Assembly (NCBI GenBank): GCA_002782365.1
Contig: PFHP01000005.1
Location: forward strand, 1-5,338
Length of the DNA: 5,338 nt
Reading direction: 5' to 3'
Source: Candidatus Kuenenbacteria bacterium CG_4_8_14_3_um_filter_39_15
Lineage (GTDB): Bacteria > Patescibacteriota > Patescibacteriia > UBA2196 > GWA2-42-15
The notes under the pieces were generated by a model that saw only the letters and a list, made by a program, of their open reading frames with translations, had not been told where the DNA came from and ran no database searches. Numbering within the stretch: position 1 is the first letter of the stretch; each line of letters opens with the position of its first letter. The translations under genes were made by a program, and so were the position numbers. Below are positions 1 to 5,216 of the stretch, one piece after another.

Positions 1-1
1 G

Positions 2-217
2 CCTTTGATGCTTGGGGCAGGGATATTAAAATTCTTTGAGATGATCAGTAGAGAAGGACTGGGAGAAAATGGATTGGCGCTGGCCGCGGGATTTGTGAGT
101 ACGCTCATTAGCGGGATAATCGCCATAAAACTGCTTTTATGGCTGGCAGAAAAAGCGAATTTTAATGTGTTTGTGATTTATAGGATTTTACTGGGAATAG
201 TCTTACTATTGGTTTAA
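2..217 (+). CDS. uppP: Undecaprenyl-diphosphate phosphatase, C-terminal part (5' end outside window)
   Basis: UppP (BacA) is an integral membrane enzyme that dephosphorylates undecaprenyl diphosphate, recycling the lipid carrier for peptidoglycan and other surface glycans. The 71 visible residues match the family's C-terminal end: a PLMLGAG segment at visible residues 1-7 (the family's proline/GAG motif), a membrane helix around 26-47 with the G...G..AIK pattern, a short basic/aromatic turn, and YRILLG at 60-65 leading into the final helix. The frame is open to the window's left edge, and the TTG at position 5 reads as an internal leucine, not a start, because the conserved motif continues upstream of it. 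The family is usually about 260-280 residues, so roughly three quarters lies outside the window. The gene ends with TAA. A glycosyltransferase follows 31 nt downstream on the same strand, consistent with an envelope-polymer context. The family call is fairly secure; activity cannot be judged because the other catalytic motifs are not visible. Confidence 0.85.
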   Translation, partial: PLMLGAGILKFFEMISREGLGENGLALAAGFVSTLISGIIAIKLLLWLAEKANFNVFVIYRILLGIVLLLV

Positions 218-230
218 ATGATTATATAAT
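202..230 (+). promoter_or_regulatory. Candidate promoter for the glycosyltransferase gene
   Basis: A perfect -10 hexamer, TATAAT, lies at 225-230, in the gap after the uppP stop. The -35 region is poor: CTTACT at 202-207 (17-bp spacing) overlaps the end of uppP. Transcription would begin near 237, giving the gene at 249 a leader of only about 12 nt. The A/T-rich setting makes chance matches common, so this is a moderate call. The gene could equally be read through from uppP. Confidence 0.45.
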
Positions 231-248
231 ATTAATGGCTCAACTTTA

Positions 249-1736
249 ATGACAGAGAGAGTAAAATACAGACTGCTTGAGATGGTGCCGGCAACACTTA
301 CCTGGGCCGTTTTTTTATTGATTATCATTCTGTCATTTTTAGCGCCGATCGCGGCAATTTATGTGATTATTACTTTTGACTTCTTGTGGCTGATAAGAAT
401 TGTTTACTTTGTTTTTTATTTACTGCACTCTTGGATAAAATACAGAAAAGCAATCAAGATTGACTGGCTGGCGAAATTGAAGTCAATGGAAAATTATGGC
501 CGGTTGTATCATTTGGTGCTTTTGCCAAGTTACAAAGAACCAAAAGAGGTGATAGCGGCTACGACCGCCGCCATAGCCCGGTGCGCTTATGACAAGAAGA
601 AAATGATTATTGTCTGGACTCGGGAGGAGCGGGGAGAAGTGACAGAGTATAAAAAATGGGCGGCAGAACTTAAGGAGAAATACCAGGCTACTTTTGCCGC
701 TTTGGAATTTTATATTCATCCGCTGCCGCCGCCAGACGAAGTTCAGGGCAAGAGCTCAAATGCCAAGTGGGCGGTAAAAAAGGCGCAGAGAGAAATTGTT
801 GATCCTCGAGGATTAAATTATGATAATGTCATTTTATCTTCCTTTGACAGCGATACTATTCCCCATAAAAATTTTTTTGCGGCGCTGTCATATACTTATT
901 TAACTCAAGACAAACCAGTGCAGACTGCTTATCAACCAATGGCAGTTTACCTGAATAATATTTGGGATGCACCGTCATTCAGCCGGGTGGTGTCAAATTC
1001 AACTACTTTTTGGCTGATGGCGGAGATGGCTAGGCCGGAAAGATTAATGACCTGTTTTTCGCATTCAATGAGCTTCGCGGCTTTAGTCGCCGTTGATTTT
1101 TGGGATACGACTTCAATTGTTGAGGATTCGCGCATTTGGTTGCAGTGTTTTTATCATTATGGTGGAGATTATAAGACAGTGCCGATTTATGTGCCGGTGT
1201 CAATGGATACAGTGATGGGGGATAATGTCGTTGAGACAATTAAGTACCAATATAGACAGATGAGGCGTTGGGCATCGGCAGTGGAGCATTTTCCTTATCA
1301 GGTGATTAATTGGGTGAGATATAAAAATGTGAATGTCTGGAAAAAATTTAGAACATTATTTATGCTGGTGGAAGGTGAGCTTTCATGGGCGACAGCGCCG
1401 ATTATCATTCTGATTATGGGTTGGCTGCCTTTAAAAGTGGCAACGGCGAGAGGCATTAGTGCAGTTCTAGTTCAGCAGGCGCCGTTTATTTTGGAACGTT
1501 TGATGAATTTTTCCATGGTTGGCATTATTATTGCGGGCATCATTGGCACAAGCATTATGCCCAGGAGACCGAGAACAAAAAAAGGAGCATGGCGTTGGCT
1601 CCTGGTGATAGCGCAGTGGATGCTGGTACCGGTGACAATGGTGGTTTTTGGATCAATTCCAGCCATTGAAGCGCAGACCAGATTGGCGTTGGGGAAATAT
1701 TTAGGATTTGATGTAACCAAGAAGGTAAGGAAGTAA
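249..1736 (+). CDS. Membrane glycosyltransferase, family 2 (cellulose/hyaluronan synthase-like)
   Basis: This is a 495-residue predicted inner-membrane enzyme that would transfer sugars from a nucleotide-sugar donor to a growing glycan or lipid acceptor at the cytoplasmic face. Two N-terminal membrane helices lie around residues 16-40 and 44-62. The catalytic GT-A domain follows: LVLLPSYKEP at 89-98 (donor-binding strand), GKSSNAKW at 167-174, the DSD metal/nucleotide motif at 200-202, VED at 291-293 (catalytic-base position), and QMRRW at 337-341, the QxxRW motif of processive GT2 enzymes. At least three more hydrophobic segments follow, near 377-395, 420-437 and 449-470. The protein ends in a basic tail. 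The ATG at 249 is chosen because an N-terminal cytosolic segment then precedes the first helix; no Shine-Dalgarno is visible. It lies 31 nt after uppP, which recycles a lipid carrier, so a surface polysaccharide role is plausible. The donor, acceptor and product cannot be told from sequence. Its TAA stop is the first triplet of a heptamer array. The family call is strong; substrate is unknown. Confidence 0.9.
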   Translation: MTERVKYRLLEMVPATLTWAVFLLIIILSFLAPIAAIYVIITFDFLWLIRIVYFVFYLLHSWIKYRKAIKIDWLAKLKSMENYGRLYHLVLLPSYKEPKEVIAATTAAIARCAYDKKKMIIVWTREERGEVTEYKKWAAELKEKYQATFAALEFYIHPLPPPDEVQGKSSNAKWAVKKAQREIVDPRGLNYDNVILSSFDSDTIPHKNFFAALSYTYLTQDKPVQTAYQPMAVYLNNIWDAPSFSRVVSNSTTFWLMAEMARPERLMTCFSHSMSFAALVAVDFWDTTSIVEDSRIWLQCFYHYGGDYKTVPIYVPVSMDTVMGDNVVETIKYQYRQMRRWASAVEHFPYQVINWVRYKNVNVWKKFRTLFMLVEGELSWATAPIIILIMGWLPLKVATARGISAVLVQQAPFILERLMNFSMVGIIIAGIIGTSIMPRRPRTKKGAWRWLLVIAQWMLVPVTMVVFGSIPAIEAQTRLALGKYLGFDVTKKVRK

Positions 1737-1775
1737 TTAGTAATTAGTAATTAGTAATTAGTAATTAGTAATTAG
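1734..1775. repeat. Tandem heptamer array, six perfect TAATTAG units
   Basis: Six identical 7-bp units run without a mismatch. The first three bases of the first unit are the glycosyltransferase stop codon, and the array ends five bases before the fmt stop codon on the other strand, so it nearly fills the 44-nt convergent junction. Each unit is the palindrome TAATTA plus one G. TAA therefore occurs on both strands every 7 nt, cycling through all three frames in each direction. No terminator hairpin is visible here. Replication slippage is a likely origin; a function as translational backstop or junction spacer is only inference. Confidence 0.95.
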
Positions 1776-1780
1776 GGATT

Positions 1781-2674
1781 TTATTTTATGTAACCATTTA
1801 TAAAATTTTGTGCGCTCATTGGATTTTTGCCTGGCGGCTGAAGCCTATTTATTTTTATGACAGAGTTGTTAGCGCAGGATAAATATAGATTTTTATTTTC
1901 AGTAAATAGCTTAGCAGAGCTATTTTTTAAATCAGCCAATGCTATATCAAGCAATTTTATGCCAGATTCTAAATAAATTCCCGGCCAGGGTTGGTATGCT
2001 CGCCACATATTAAAAACTTGTTCAGCAGTTTTATTTTTAGTAATTAGCCCATCTTCTTTTTTTATAATTTTAGTAAAAGTGGCGTTACTGTGATTTTGGG
2101 GGATTGGTTTAAGTTTACCTGAAATATATTCCGGGATAGTTTTAATTAGCAGTTCAGCTGCTTTTTCCGCTAATTTTTTTGACAAGCTTGAATAAGTATC
2201 TTGTTTATTGATTATTGATTCTTGCTGATTGATTATTTGACCGTGGTCCATTTTTTCATCCATTTTAATTAGAGTGATGCCAGTTTGTTTGTCGTCGTTG
2301 AGCAGGGCTGTTTGGATGGGAGCAGGACCGCGATATTTTGGCAGGAACGAAGGATGGATGTTCAGCGCCCCGTGTTGGGGTATTGCTAAGATTGAGCCTG
2401 GCAGAAGATTGCCATATTCAGCCACAATAAAAAGATTGGGCCCAAAAGCTAAAATTTTTTTATTAAAGTCACTAGTCAATTTTATTGGTTGCAGAACCGG
2501 AATGTTTTTTTGCTGGGCAATTATTTTAACTGGCGGCGGGGTCAAAATTTTTTTGCGGCCGACTGGCTTATCCGGTTGGGTGACCAGAGCGGCTAATTGG
2601 TAGTCAGCAGTTTGCAACAGTTTATTCAAAATTGCTGTGGCAAAGTCACCGCTGCCAAAAAAAATGATTTTCAT
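1781..2674 (-). CDS. fmt: Methionyl-tRNA formyltransferase
   Basis: Fmt uses 10-formyltetrahydrofolate to formylate Met-tRNA(fMet), producing the initiator tRNA for bacterial translation. The N-terminal domain begins with MKIIFFGSGDFA (Rossmann-like strand and glycine turn). The core motif at residues 104-121, LNIHPSFLPKYRGPAPIQ, carries the expected catalytic Asn105 and His107. Asp143 in KMDHGQII is the third active-site residue of the family. A linker leads to the C-terminal tRNA-binding domain at roughly 200-297, which ends with the characteristic PMSAQNFINGY near 285-295. At 297 residues it is slightly shorter than the usual 305-320. The ATG at 2674 begins directly on the first conserved strand; no Shine-Dalgarno lies at a normal distance. 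It is the last gene of the priA-def-fmt cluster, 104 nt after def, and converges on the glycosyltransferase. A 7-bp-periodic DNA stretch lies inside it (2207-2241) without disturbing protein length. The assignment is secure. Confidence 0.97.
   Translation of the reverse strand: MKIIFFGSGDFATAILNKLLQTADYQLAALVTQPDKPVGRKKILTPPPVKIIAQQKNIPVLQPIKLTSDFNKKILAFGPNLFIVAEYGNLLPGSILAIPQHGALNIHPSFLPKYRGPAPIQTALLNDDKQTGITLIKMDEKMDHGQIINQQESIINKQDTYSSLSKKLAEKAAELLIKTIPEYISGKLKPIPQNHSNATFTKIIKKEDGLITKNKTAEQVFNMWRAYQPWPGIYLESGIKLLDIALADLKNSSAKLFTENKNLYLSCANNSVIKINRLQPPGKNPMSAQNFINGYIK
2207..2241. repeat. Heptamer-periodic stretch within fmt
   Basis: Five consecutive 7-bp units lie here: ATTGATT, ATTGATT, CTTGCTG, ATTGATT, ATTTGAC. 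Three are identical. On the coding strand they encode residues around 144-157 of Fmt, where the triplet IIN occurs twice seven residues (21 nt, three units) apart. Compared with the E. coli Fmt sequence from memory, this loop has no extra residues, so the repetitive DNA has not lengthened the protein. It may be chance in A/T-rich coding sequence. Confidence 0.55.
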
Positions 2675-2686
2675 AGTAGTTAAAGA

Positions 2687-2772
2687 AATTTATCCTGACC
2701 CCGCGAACGCGGGGAAAGGATCCCCTTGAGATCAGTAGCCATGAGACTCTTCGCTGCGCTCAGAGTAAAATT
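2687..2772. repeat. GC-rich imperfect palindromic element in the def-fmt spacer
   Basis: The spacer contains an element of about 86 bp with imperfect inverted ends: AATTTATCCTGA at 2687-2698 and TCAGAGTAAAATT at 2760-2772. Inside is a very GC-rich perfect inverted repeat, CCCCGCG/CGCGGGG (2699-2705 and 2708-2714), physically a 6-bp stem with a GAAC loop. A competing hairpin GGGGA/TCCCC uses 2711-2715 and 2721-2725. A weaker ACTCT/AGAGT pair lies at 2746-2750 and 2762-2766. The right part contains TTCGCTGCGCTCAG, a motif I recall from dispersed palindromic repeats in many bacterial genomes (recollection, not searched). It would be transcribed between def and fmt and could stabilise or attenuate the mRNA. 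There is no U-tract directly after the main stem on the minus strand, so it is not a classic intrinsic terminator. Confidence 0.7.
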
Positions 2773-2778
2773 AAATAT

Positions 2779-3237
2779 TTATTTTATTAATTTATCAATA
2801 AACAGAAGGCCATCTAAATGGTCGATTTCGTGTTGAATGACGCGGTTGGTGAGCCCGGTAAATTTTTGTTTGTGCCATTGGCCGGTTTTATCCAGATATT
2901 CCATGGTTATTTTTTTAGGTCTTTTTACTTTACCGTAACGTCCCGGGACTGACAGGCAGCCTTCTTCCACTATGTCTTTAAATAAGGATTTTTTGGTGAT
3001 ATGGGGATTAATAAAAATATGAGCCAGGCCAGCAACATTAACGGCAATGACTCTGATTTGTCTAGCCACTTGAGGGGCGGCTAGCCCAAGGCCGTTAGCT
3101 GCGAACATGGTTTCCGCTAATTCCTTAAAGAATTTTTGCATCTCCGGGGTGGCGATTAAATCAATCTTAAGATCATTAGATTTTTCTCTAAGTTTTTTCT
3201 CATATTTTGGAATAGTAAGGATATTAAGGCTAGACAT
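2779..3237 (-). CDS. def: Peptide deformylase
   Basis: Def is a metalloenzyme (usually Fe2+) that removes the formyl group from the N-terminal methionine of nascent proteins at the ribosome exit. All three family motifs are intact in the 152-residue protein: GLGLAAPQ at 49-56, EGCLS at 92-96 with metal ligand Cys94, and HEIDH at 136-140 with ligands His136 and His140 and catalytic Glu137. The N-terminal ILTIPKYEKKLREKS fits the usual 'ILTYPDPVLRKKS' start. The ATG at 3237 is chosen over an in-frame TTG at 3261. The TTG would add eight residues (MKIENYIS) with no family counterpart, lying on an A/T heptamer-like stretch. Neither start has a visible Shine-Dalgarno. Length is slightly below the common 160-190 residues. 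The gene lies 97 nt after priA and 104 nt before fmt on the same strand, the conserved arrangement that pairs deformylase with formyltransferase. The C-terminal end is short, without the long helix of E. coli Def. The call is secure. Confidence 0.97.
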   Translation of the reverse strand: MSSLNILTIPKYEKKLREKSNDLKIDLIATPEMQKFFKELAETMFAANGLGLAAPQVARQIRVIAVNVAGLAHIFINPHITKKSLFKDIVEEGCLSVPGRYGKVKRPKKITMEYLDKTGQWHKQKFTGLTNRVIQHEIDHLDGLLFIDKLIK

Positions 3238-3247
3238 AGAAATATAA

Positions 3248-3263
3248 TTTTCAATTTTCAATT
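3248..3263. repeat. Short heptamer repeat upstream of def
   Basis: Two perfect TTTTCAA units plus TT lie just upstream of the def ATG, in the priA-def spacer. They resemble the other 7-bp A/T-rich repeats of the window in period but not in exact sequence. They fall where a ribosome binding site would be expected, and none is visible. With only two units this is weak by itself. Confidence 0.5.
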
Positions 3264-3291
3264 AAATCTGTTTGGGGAATTAAGTTATTGA

Positions 3292-3337
3292 GAAATTAGA
3301 AATTGTTTAAAAATTAGAAATTAGAAATTAAAAATTA
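3292..3337. repeat. Heptamer array (TAATTTC/TAATTTT on minus strand) starting at the priA stop
   Basis: Read on the minus strand, priA's TAA stop (3337-3335) is the first triplet of four contiguous heptamers: TAATTTT, TAATTTC, TAATTTC, TAATTTT, ending at 3310. A degenerate interruption and one more TAATTTC at 3298-3292 follow. As in the array after the glycosyltransferase gene, each unit begins with TAA and the period of seven moves that stop codon through all frames. It occupies about half of the 97-nt priA-def spacer. No terminator hairpin is seen, so readthrough to def is likely. Confidence 0.85.
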
Positions 3338-5197
3338 ATCCAGCAGTGTTCTCGGATGGATATCAATCAGCCAATCATTGGGAATTATTTTAGCCAGTGG
3401 TTTGAAATCATCAAGATTTTTAAGTTTTAAAATAATATTAAATTTATATTTACCCCTGATTTTGCGGCGGAGAATGGATAGCGGCGGCTGGCTCTCAATG
3501 TTTTTATAGCCCTTAAGACGCTGATATATTTTTTCAGCTTCTTTTTTGGTTGCGGCCTCTGATTTATTTAAGCAACTTAATTTGACCAGCTGAGCGAACG
3601 GAGGGTAGCTGAATTTTTGTCTGAAGGCTGATTCATTTTGGTAGAAAATTTCTGGTTTATTTTGGATGATTGATTGAATGAGATAATGGTTGGGTTGGAA
3701 TGTTTGGATAATAATATTAGCATTTTTTGGCGCCAAAGTCAATAGTTTTATCAAAAGCTGATAGGCTGTTTCCGCGCTGATAAATTCGGCGTGCTGCCAG
3801 AGGCTGTCGGCATTGATAATGCCGAGTAAGCCGATGTCCGCCCAGTTAATTTTATCTAAGGCATATTCAGTGCCGATAATTATAGCAGCTGGCGATTGAT
3901 AGTCAGCAATTGCTAGTTTTGTTATATCTTTATCCAGTCTAAGAATCTTGCTCTCTGGAAAAAGCTTTTTAAGGTTGGCTTCTACTTTTTGGATGCCCAG
4001 GCCAAGGGAGTGAAAGTTAGGGCCGGAGCATTTGGGGCAAAATGGCGGCATGTCCTCTTGGTGGTCGCAATAGTAACAAACGAATTGGTTGTTTGTTTTA
4101 ATCAGCGGCAGAGTGCAGCTCGGGCAGGTAAAAGTAAATCCGCAGTCTTGGCAGGCAGTAGAAGTTGCTTCTCCTTTTTTATTAACAAAAAGGAAGATTG
4201 ATTTCTTTGAATTAAGGGTGTGTTTGAGATGTGTGTCAAGTTGTTCTGAAATAAAAGAAAAGTTTTTTTTAGTCAGTTCATTATTGAGATCAGCGCTAAT
4301 TATTGTCCGTTTAAATTGAGGCGCTTTGAGTTGTAGTTCATGATAGCTAACCAGGCTGGGCGCTGGCGAAGAATAGATTATTTTATTTTTGCAAATCTGG
4401 CCTAATTTTTCAGCCACAACTTTGGTTTCATAACGGGGATTCATATCGTATTGTTTATGGTCCAGGGAATGTTCATCGTCAATGATAATAGTTCGGAGAT
4501 TGGCGAAAGGACAGAAAAGAGAGGAGCGGCTGCCAATAAATAAAGCTGACAGCTGGCGGTTGGCAGCGAGCCATACTTTAAAATTTTCAAGACGCGACAA
4601 TTGGCGGTGGATGGGGATATATTCCGTGGATTTTAAAGCTAATTGTTTAGCTAGGGCTGAAATGTCATTTATCCGGGGAACGATTATCAGCAGTTGAAAT
4701 TTTGATTTTTTAGCTGTTTGGATTTGTTTTAAGTAGAATTTGTTTCGTTCTTCGGTTTTTTGCCACCAAAGAAAAGAAGGTTTAGCTGTTTTGTGCCTGT
4801 TTACAGTTGGCGCATTAAGGCGGGCATGCCCGCCATAGCCTTGGCGAAGGCGAGCCGGCAATTTTTGCCAATCTTTTTTTATTAGTTTAGGCAGGTTGAA
4901 ATGGACGAAAAGTGAAGCTGATGTGTAATAGTATTCAGCCAGCTGACGAAAAAGTTTGAGTTGAGGCAAAGTAAAAATTGGCTTTTCACTCGCTAAGCCG
5001 GTGATGTATTTAAGGGGATAAGGGGTTCTTAATGTTTTTTTTATAGCAGTTATTGCGCCGCTGGTAAAAGAATTGCGCAGAGGGATAGCGGCAATTTGGC
5101 CAATTCTAACTTTAGCCTCTAAGTCATTAGGGATTTTATAGCTTAAAACAGAGAAATTTTTGGGGAGTTTTTTAGCCGGGATAATATCAACTATCAT
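3335..5197 (-). CDS. priA: PriA-like primosomal protein N' with degenerate helicase motifs
   Basis: PriA normally binds abandoned replication forks, unwinds DNA with a superfamily 2 helicase and reloads the replisome. This 620-residue protein (E. coli PriA has 732) starts with a 3'-DNA-binding domain (about 1-105, including KVRIGQIAAIPLRNS). Helicase lobe 1 has LLIIVPRIND at 169-178, GSRSSLFCPFANL at 222-234, DDEH at 240-243 and SSPAPSL at 276-282. FVNKKGEA at 337-344 leads into the zinc region, whose eight cysteines are all present (349, 352, 358, 361, 374, 377, 387, 390). GTEYALDK at 442-449 and a C-terminal YPPF domain (531-534) complete it. Walker A is absent: residues 145-152, WQKTEERN, align with GxxGxGKT. 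Walker B DEEH has become DDEH, and QVAGRAGR is replaced by IKLLTLAPK (483-491). Little sequence remains for the winged-helix domain, and a GC-rich insertion encodes about residues 114-127. I infer a DNA-binding or protein-recruiting role without helicase activity. It heads the cluster with def and fmt and is divergent from uvrA. Identity is strong; activity is inferred. Confidence 0.92.
   Translation of the reverse strand: MIVDIIPAKKLPKNFSVLSYKIPNDLEAKVRIGQIAAIPLRNSFTSGAITAIKKTLRTPYPLKYITGLASEKPIFTLPQLKLFRQLAEYYYTSASLFVHFNLPKLIKKDWQKLPARLRQGYGGHARLNAPTVNRHKTAKPSFLWWQKTEERNKFYLKQIQTAKKSKFQLLIIVPRINDISALAKQLALKSTEYIPIHRQLSRLENFKVWLAANRQLSALFIGSRSSLFCPFANLRTIIIDDEHSLDHKQYDMNPRYETKVVAEKLGQICKNKIIYSSPAPSLVSYHELQLKAPQFKRTIISADLNNELTKKNFSFISEQLDTHLKHTLNSKKSIFLFVNKKGEATSTACQDCGFTFTCPSCTLPLIKTNNQFVCYYCDHQEDMPPFCPKCSGPNFHSLGLGIQKVEANLKKLFPESKILRLDKDITKLAIADYQSPAAIIIGTEYALDKINWADIGLLGIINADSLWQHAEFISAETAYQLLIKLLTLAPKNANIIIQTFQPNHYLIQSIIQNKPEIFYQNESAFRQKFSYPPFAQLVKLSCLNKSEAATKKEAEKIYQRLKGYKNIESQPPLSILRRKIRGKYKFNIILKLKNLDDFKPLAKIIPNDWLIDIHPRTLLD
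4819..4858. repeat. GC-rich palindromic element read in frame within priA
   Basis: Positions 4819-4834 form a perfect 16-bp palindrome, GGCGGGCATGCCCGCC. It is followed by a hairpin GCCTT-GGCG-AAGGC at 4838-4851 and GC-rich sequence to about 4858. Of the 42 bases from 4819 to 4860, 31 are G or C, far above the surrounding A/T-rich gene. On the minus strand it is open and encodes about residues 114-127 of PriA, PARLRQGYGGHARL. I recall very similar RLRQGYGGQA-type peptides recurring in unrelated predicted proteins of uncultivated bacteria, which suggests a dispersed palindromic element tolerated in coding sequence, like the Rickettsia palindromic elements. The exact insertion boundaries cannot be set without an uninterrupted homologue. 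Confidence 0.75.
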
Positions 5198-5203
5198 AGT
5201 TTA

Positions 5204-5209
5204 AATATA
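5204..5209 (-). promoter_or_regulatory. Candidate -10 element for priA, implying a leaderless transcript
   Basis: On the minus strand TATATT lies at 5209-5204, and only six bases (TAAACT) separate it from the priA ATG. The usual -10 to start-site distance would place transcription initiation at or next to the A of the start codon, giving a leaderless mRNA, which fits the absence of a Shine-Dalgarno. No convincing -35 hexamer is found 16-18 bp upstream, so the call is tentative. Confidence 0.35.
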
Positions 5210-5216
5210 TCATTTA

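Noticed and set aside
5..10. TTG at 5 as the start of a 70-residue small membrane protein
   Set aside because: The frame continues to the window edge, and the conserved UppP proline/GAG motif spans this codon, so it is an internal leucine of a truncated gene.
1734..1775. CRISPR array
   Set aside because: The 7-bp units are contiguous with no spacers, so this is a simple tandem repeat.
2274..2603. 109-codon plus-strand open frame opposite fmt
   Set aside because: It is antisense to a well-conserved gene, shows no recognisable protein features, and its composition follows fmt codon structure.
2699..2725. Intrinsic terminator after def
   Set aside because: The GC-rich stem is strong, but no U-run directly follows it on the minus strand, and it lies inside a larger palindromic element between co-directional genes.
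3238..3261. N-terminal extension of def from a TTG at 3261
   Set aside because: The eight extra residues (MKIENYIS) have no counterpart in peptide deformylases, lie on a repetitive A/T stretch and have no ribosome binding site. The ATG at 3237 fits the family start.
3989..4319. Two overlapping plus-strand open frames opposite priA
   Set aside because: Both are shadows of the zinc region and adjacent coding sequence, without a recognisable domain or a promoter.
3335..5197. priA as a decaying pseudogene
   Set aside because: The frame is intact over 620 codons, eight zinc-site cysteines and the C-terminal domain are preserved, and losses are confined to ATP-handling motifs and the winged-helix region, which suggests altered function rather than decay.
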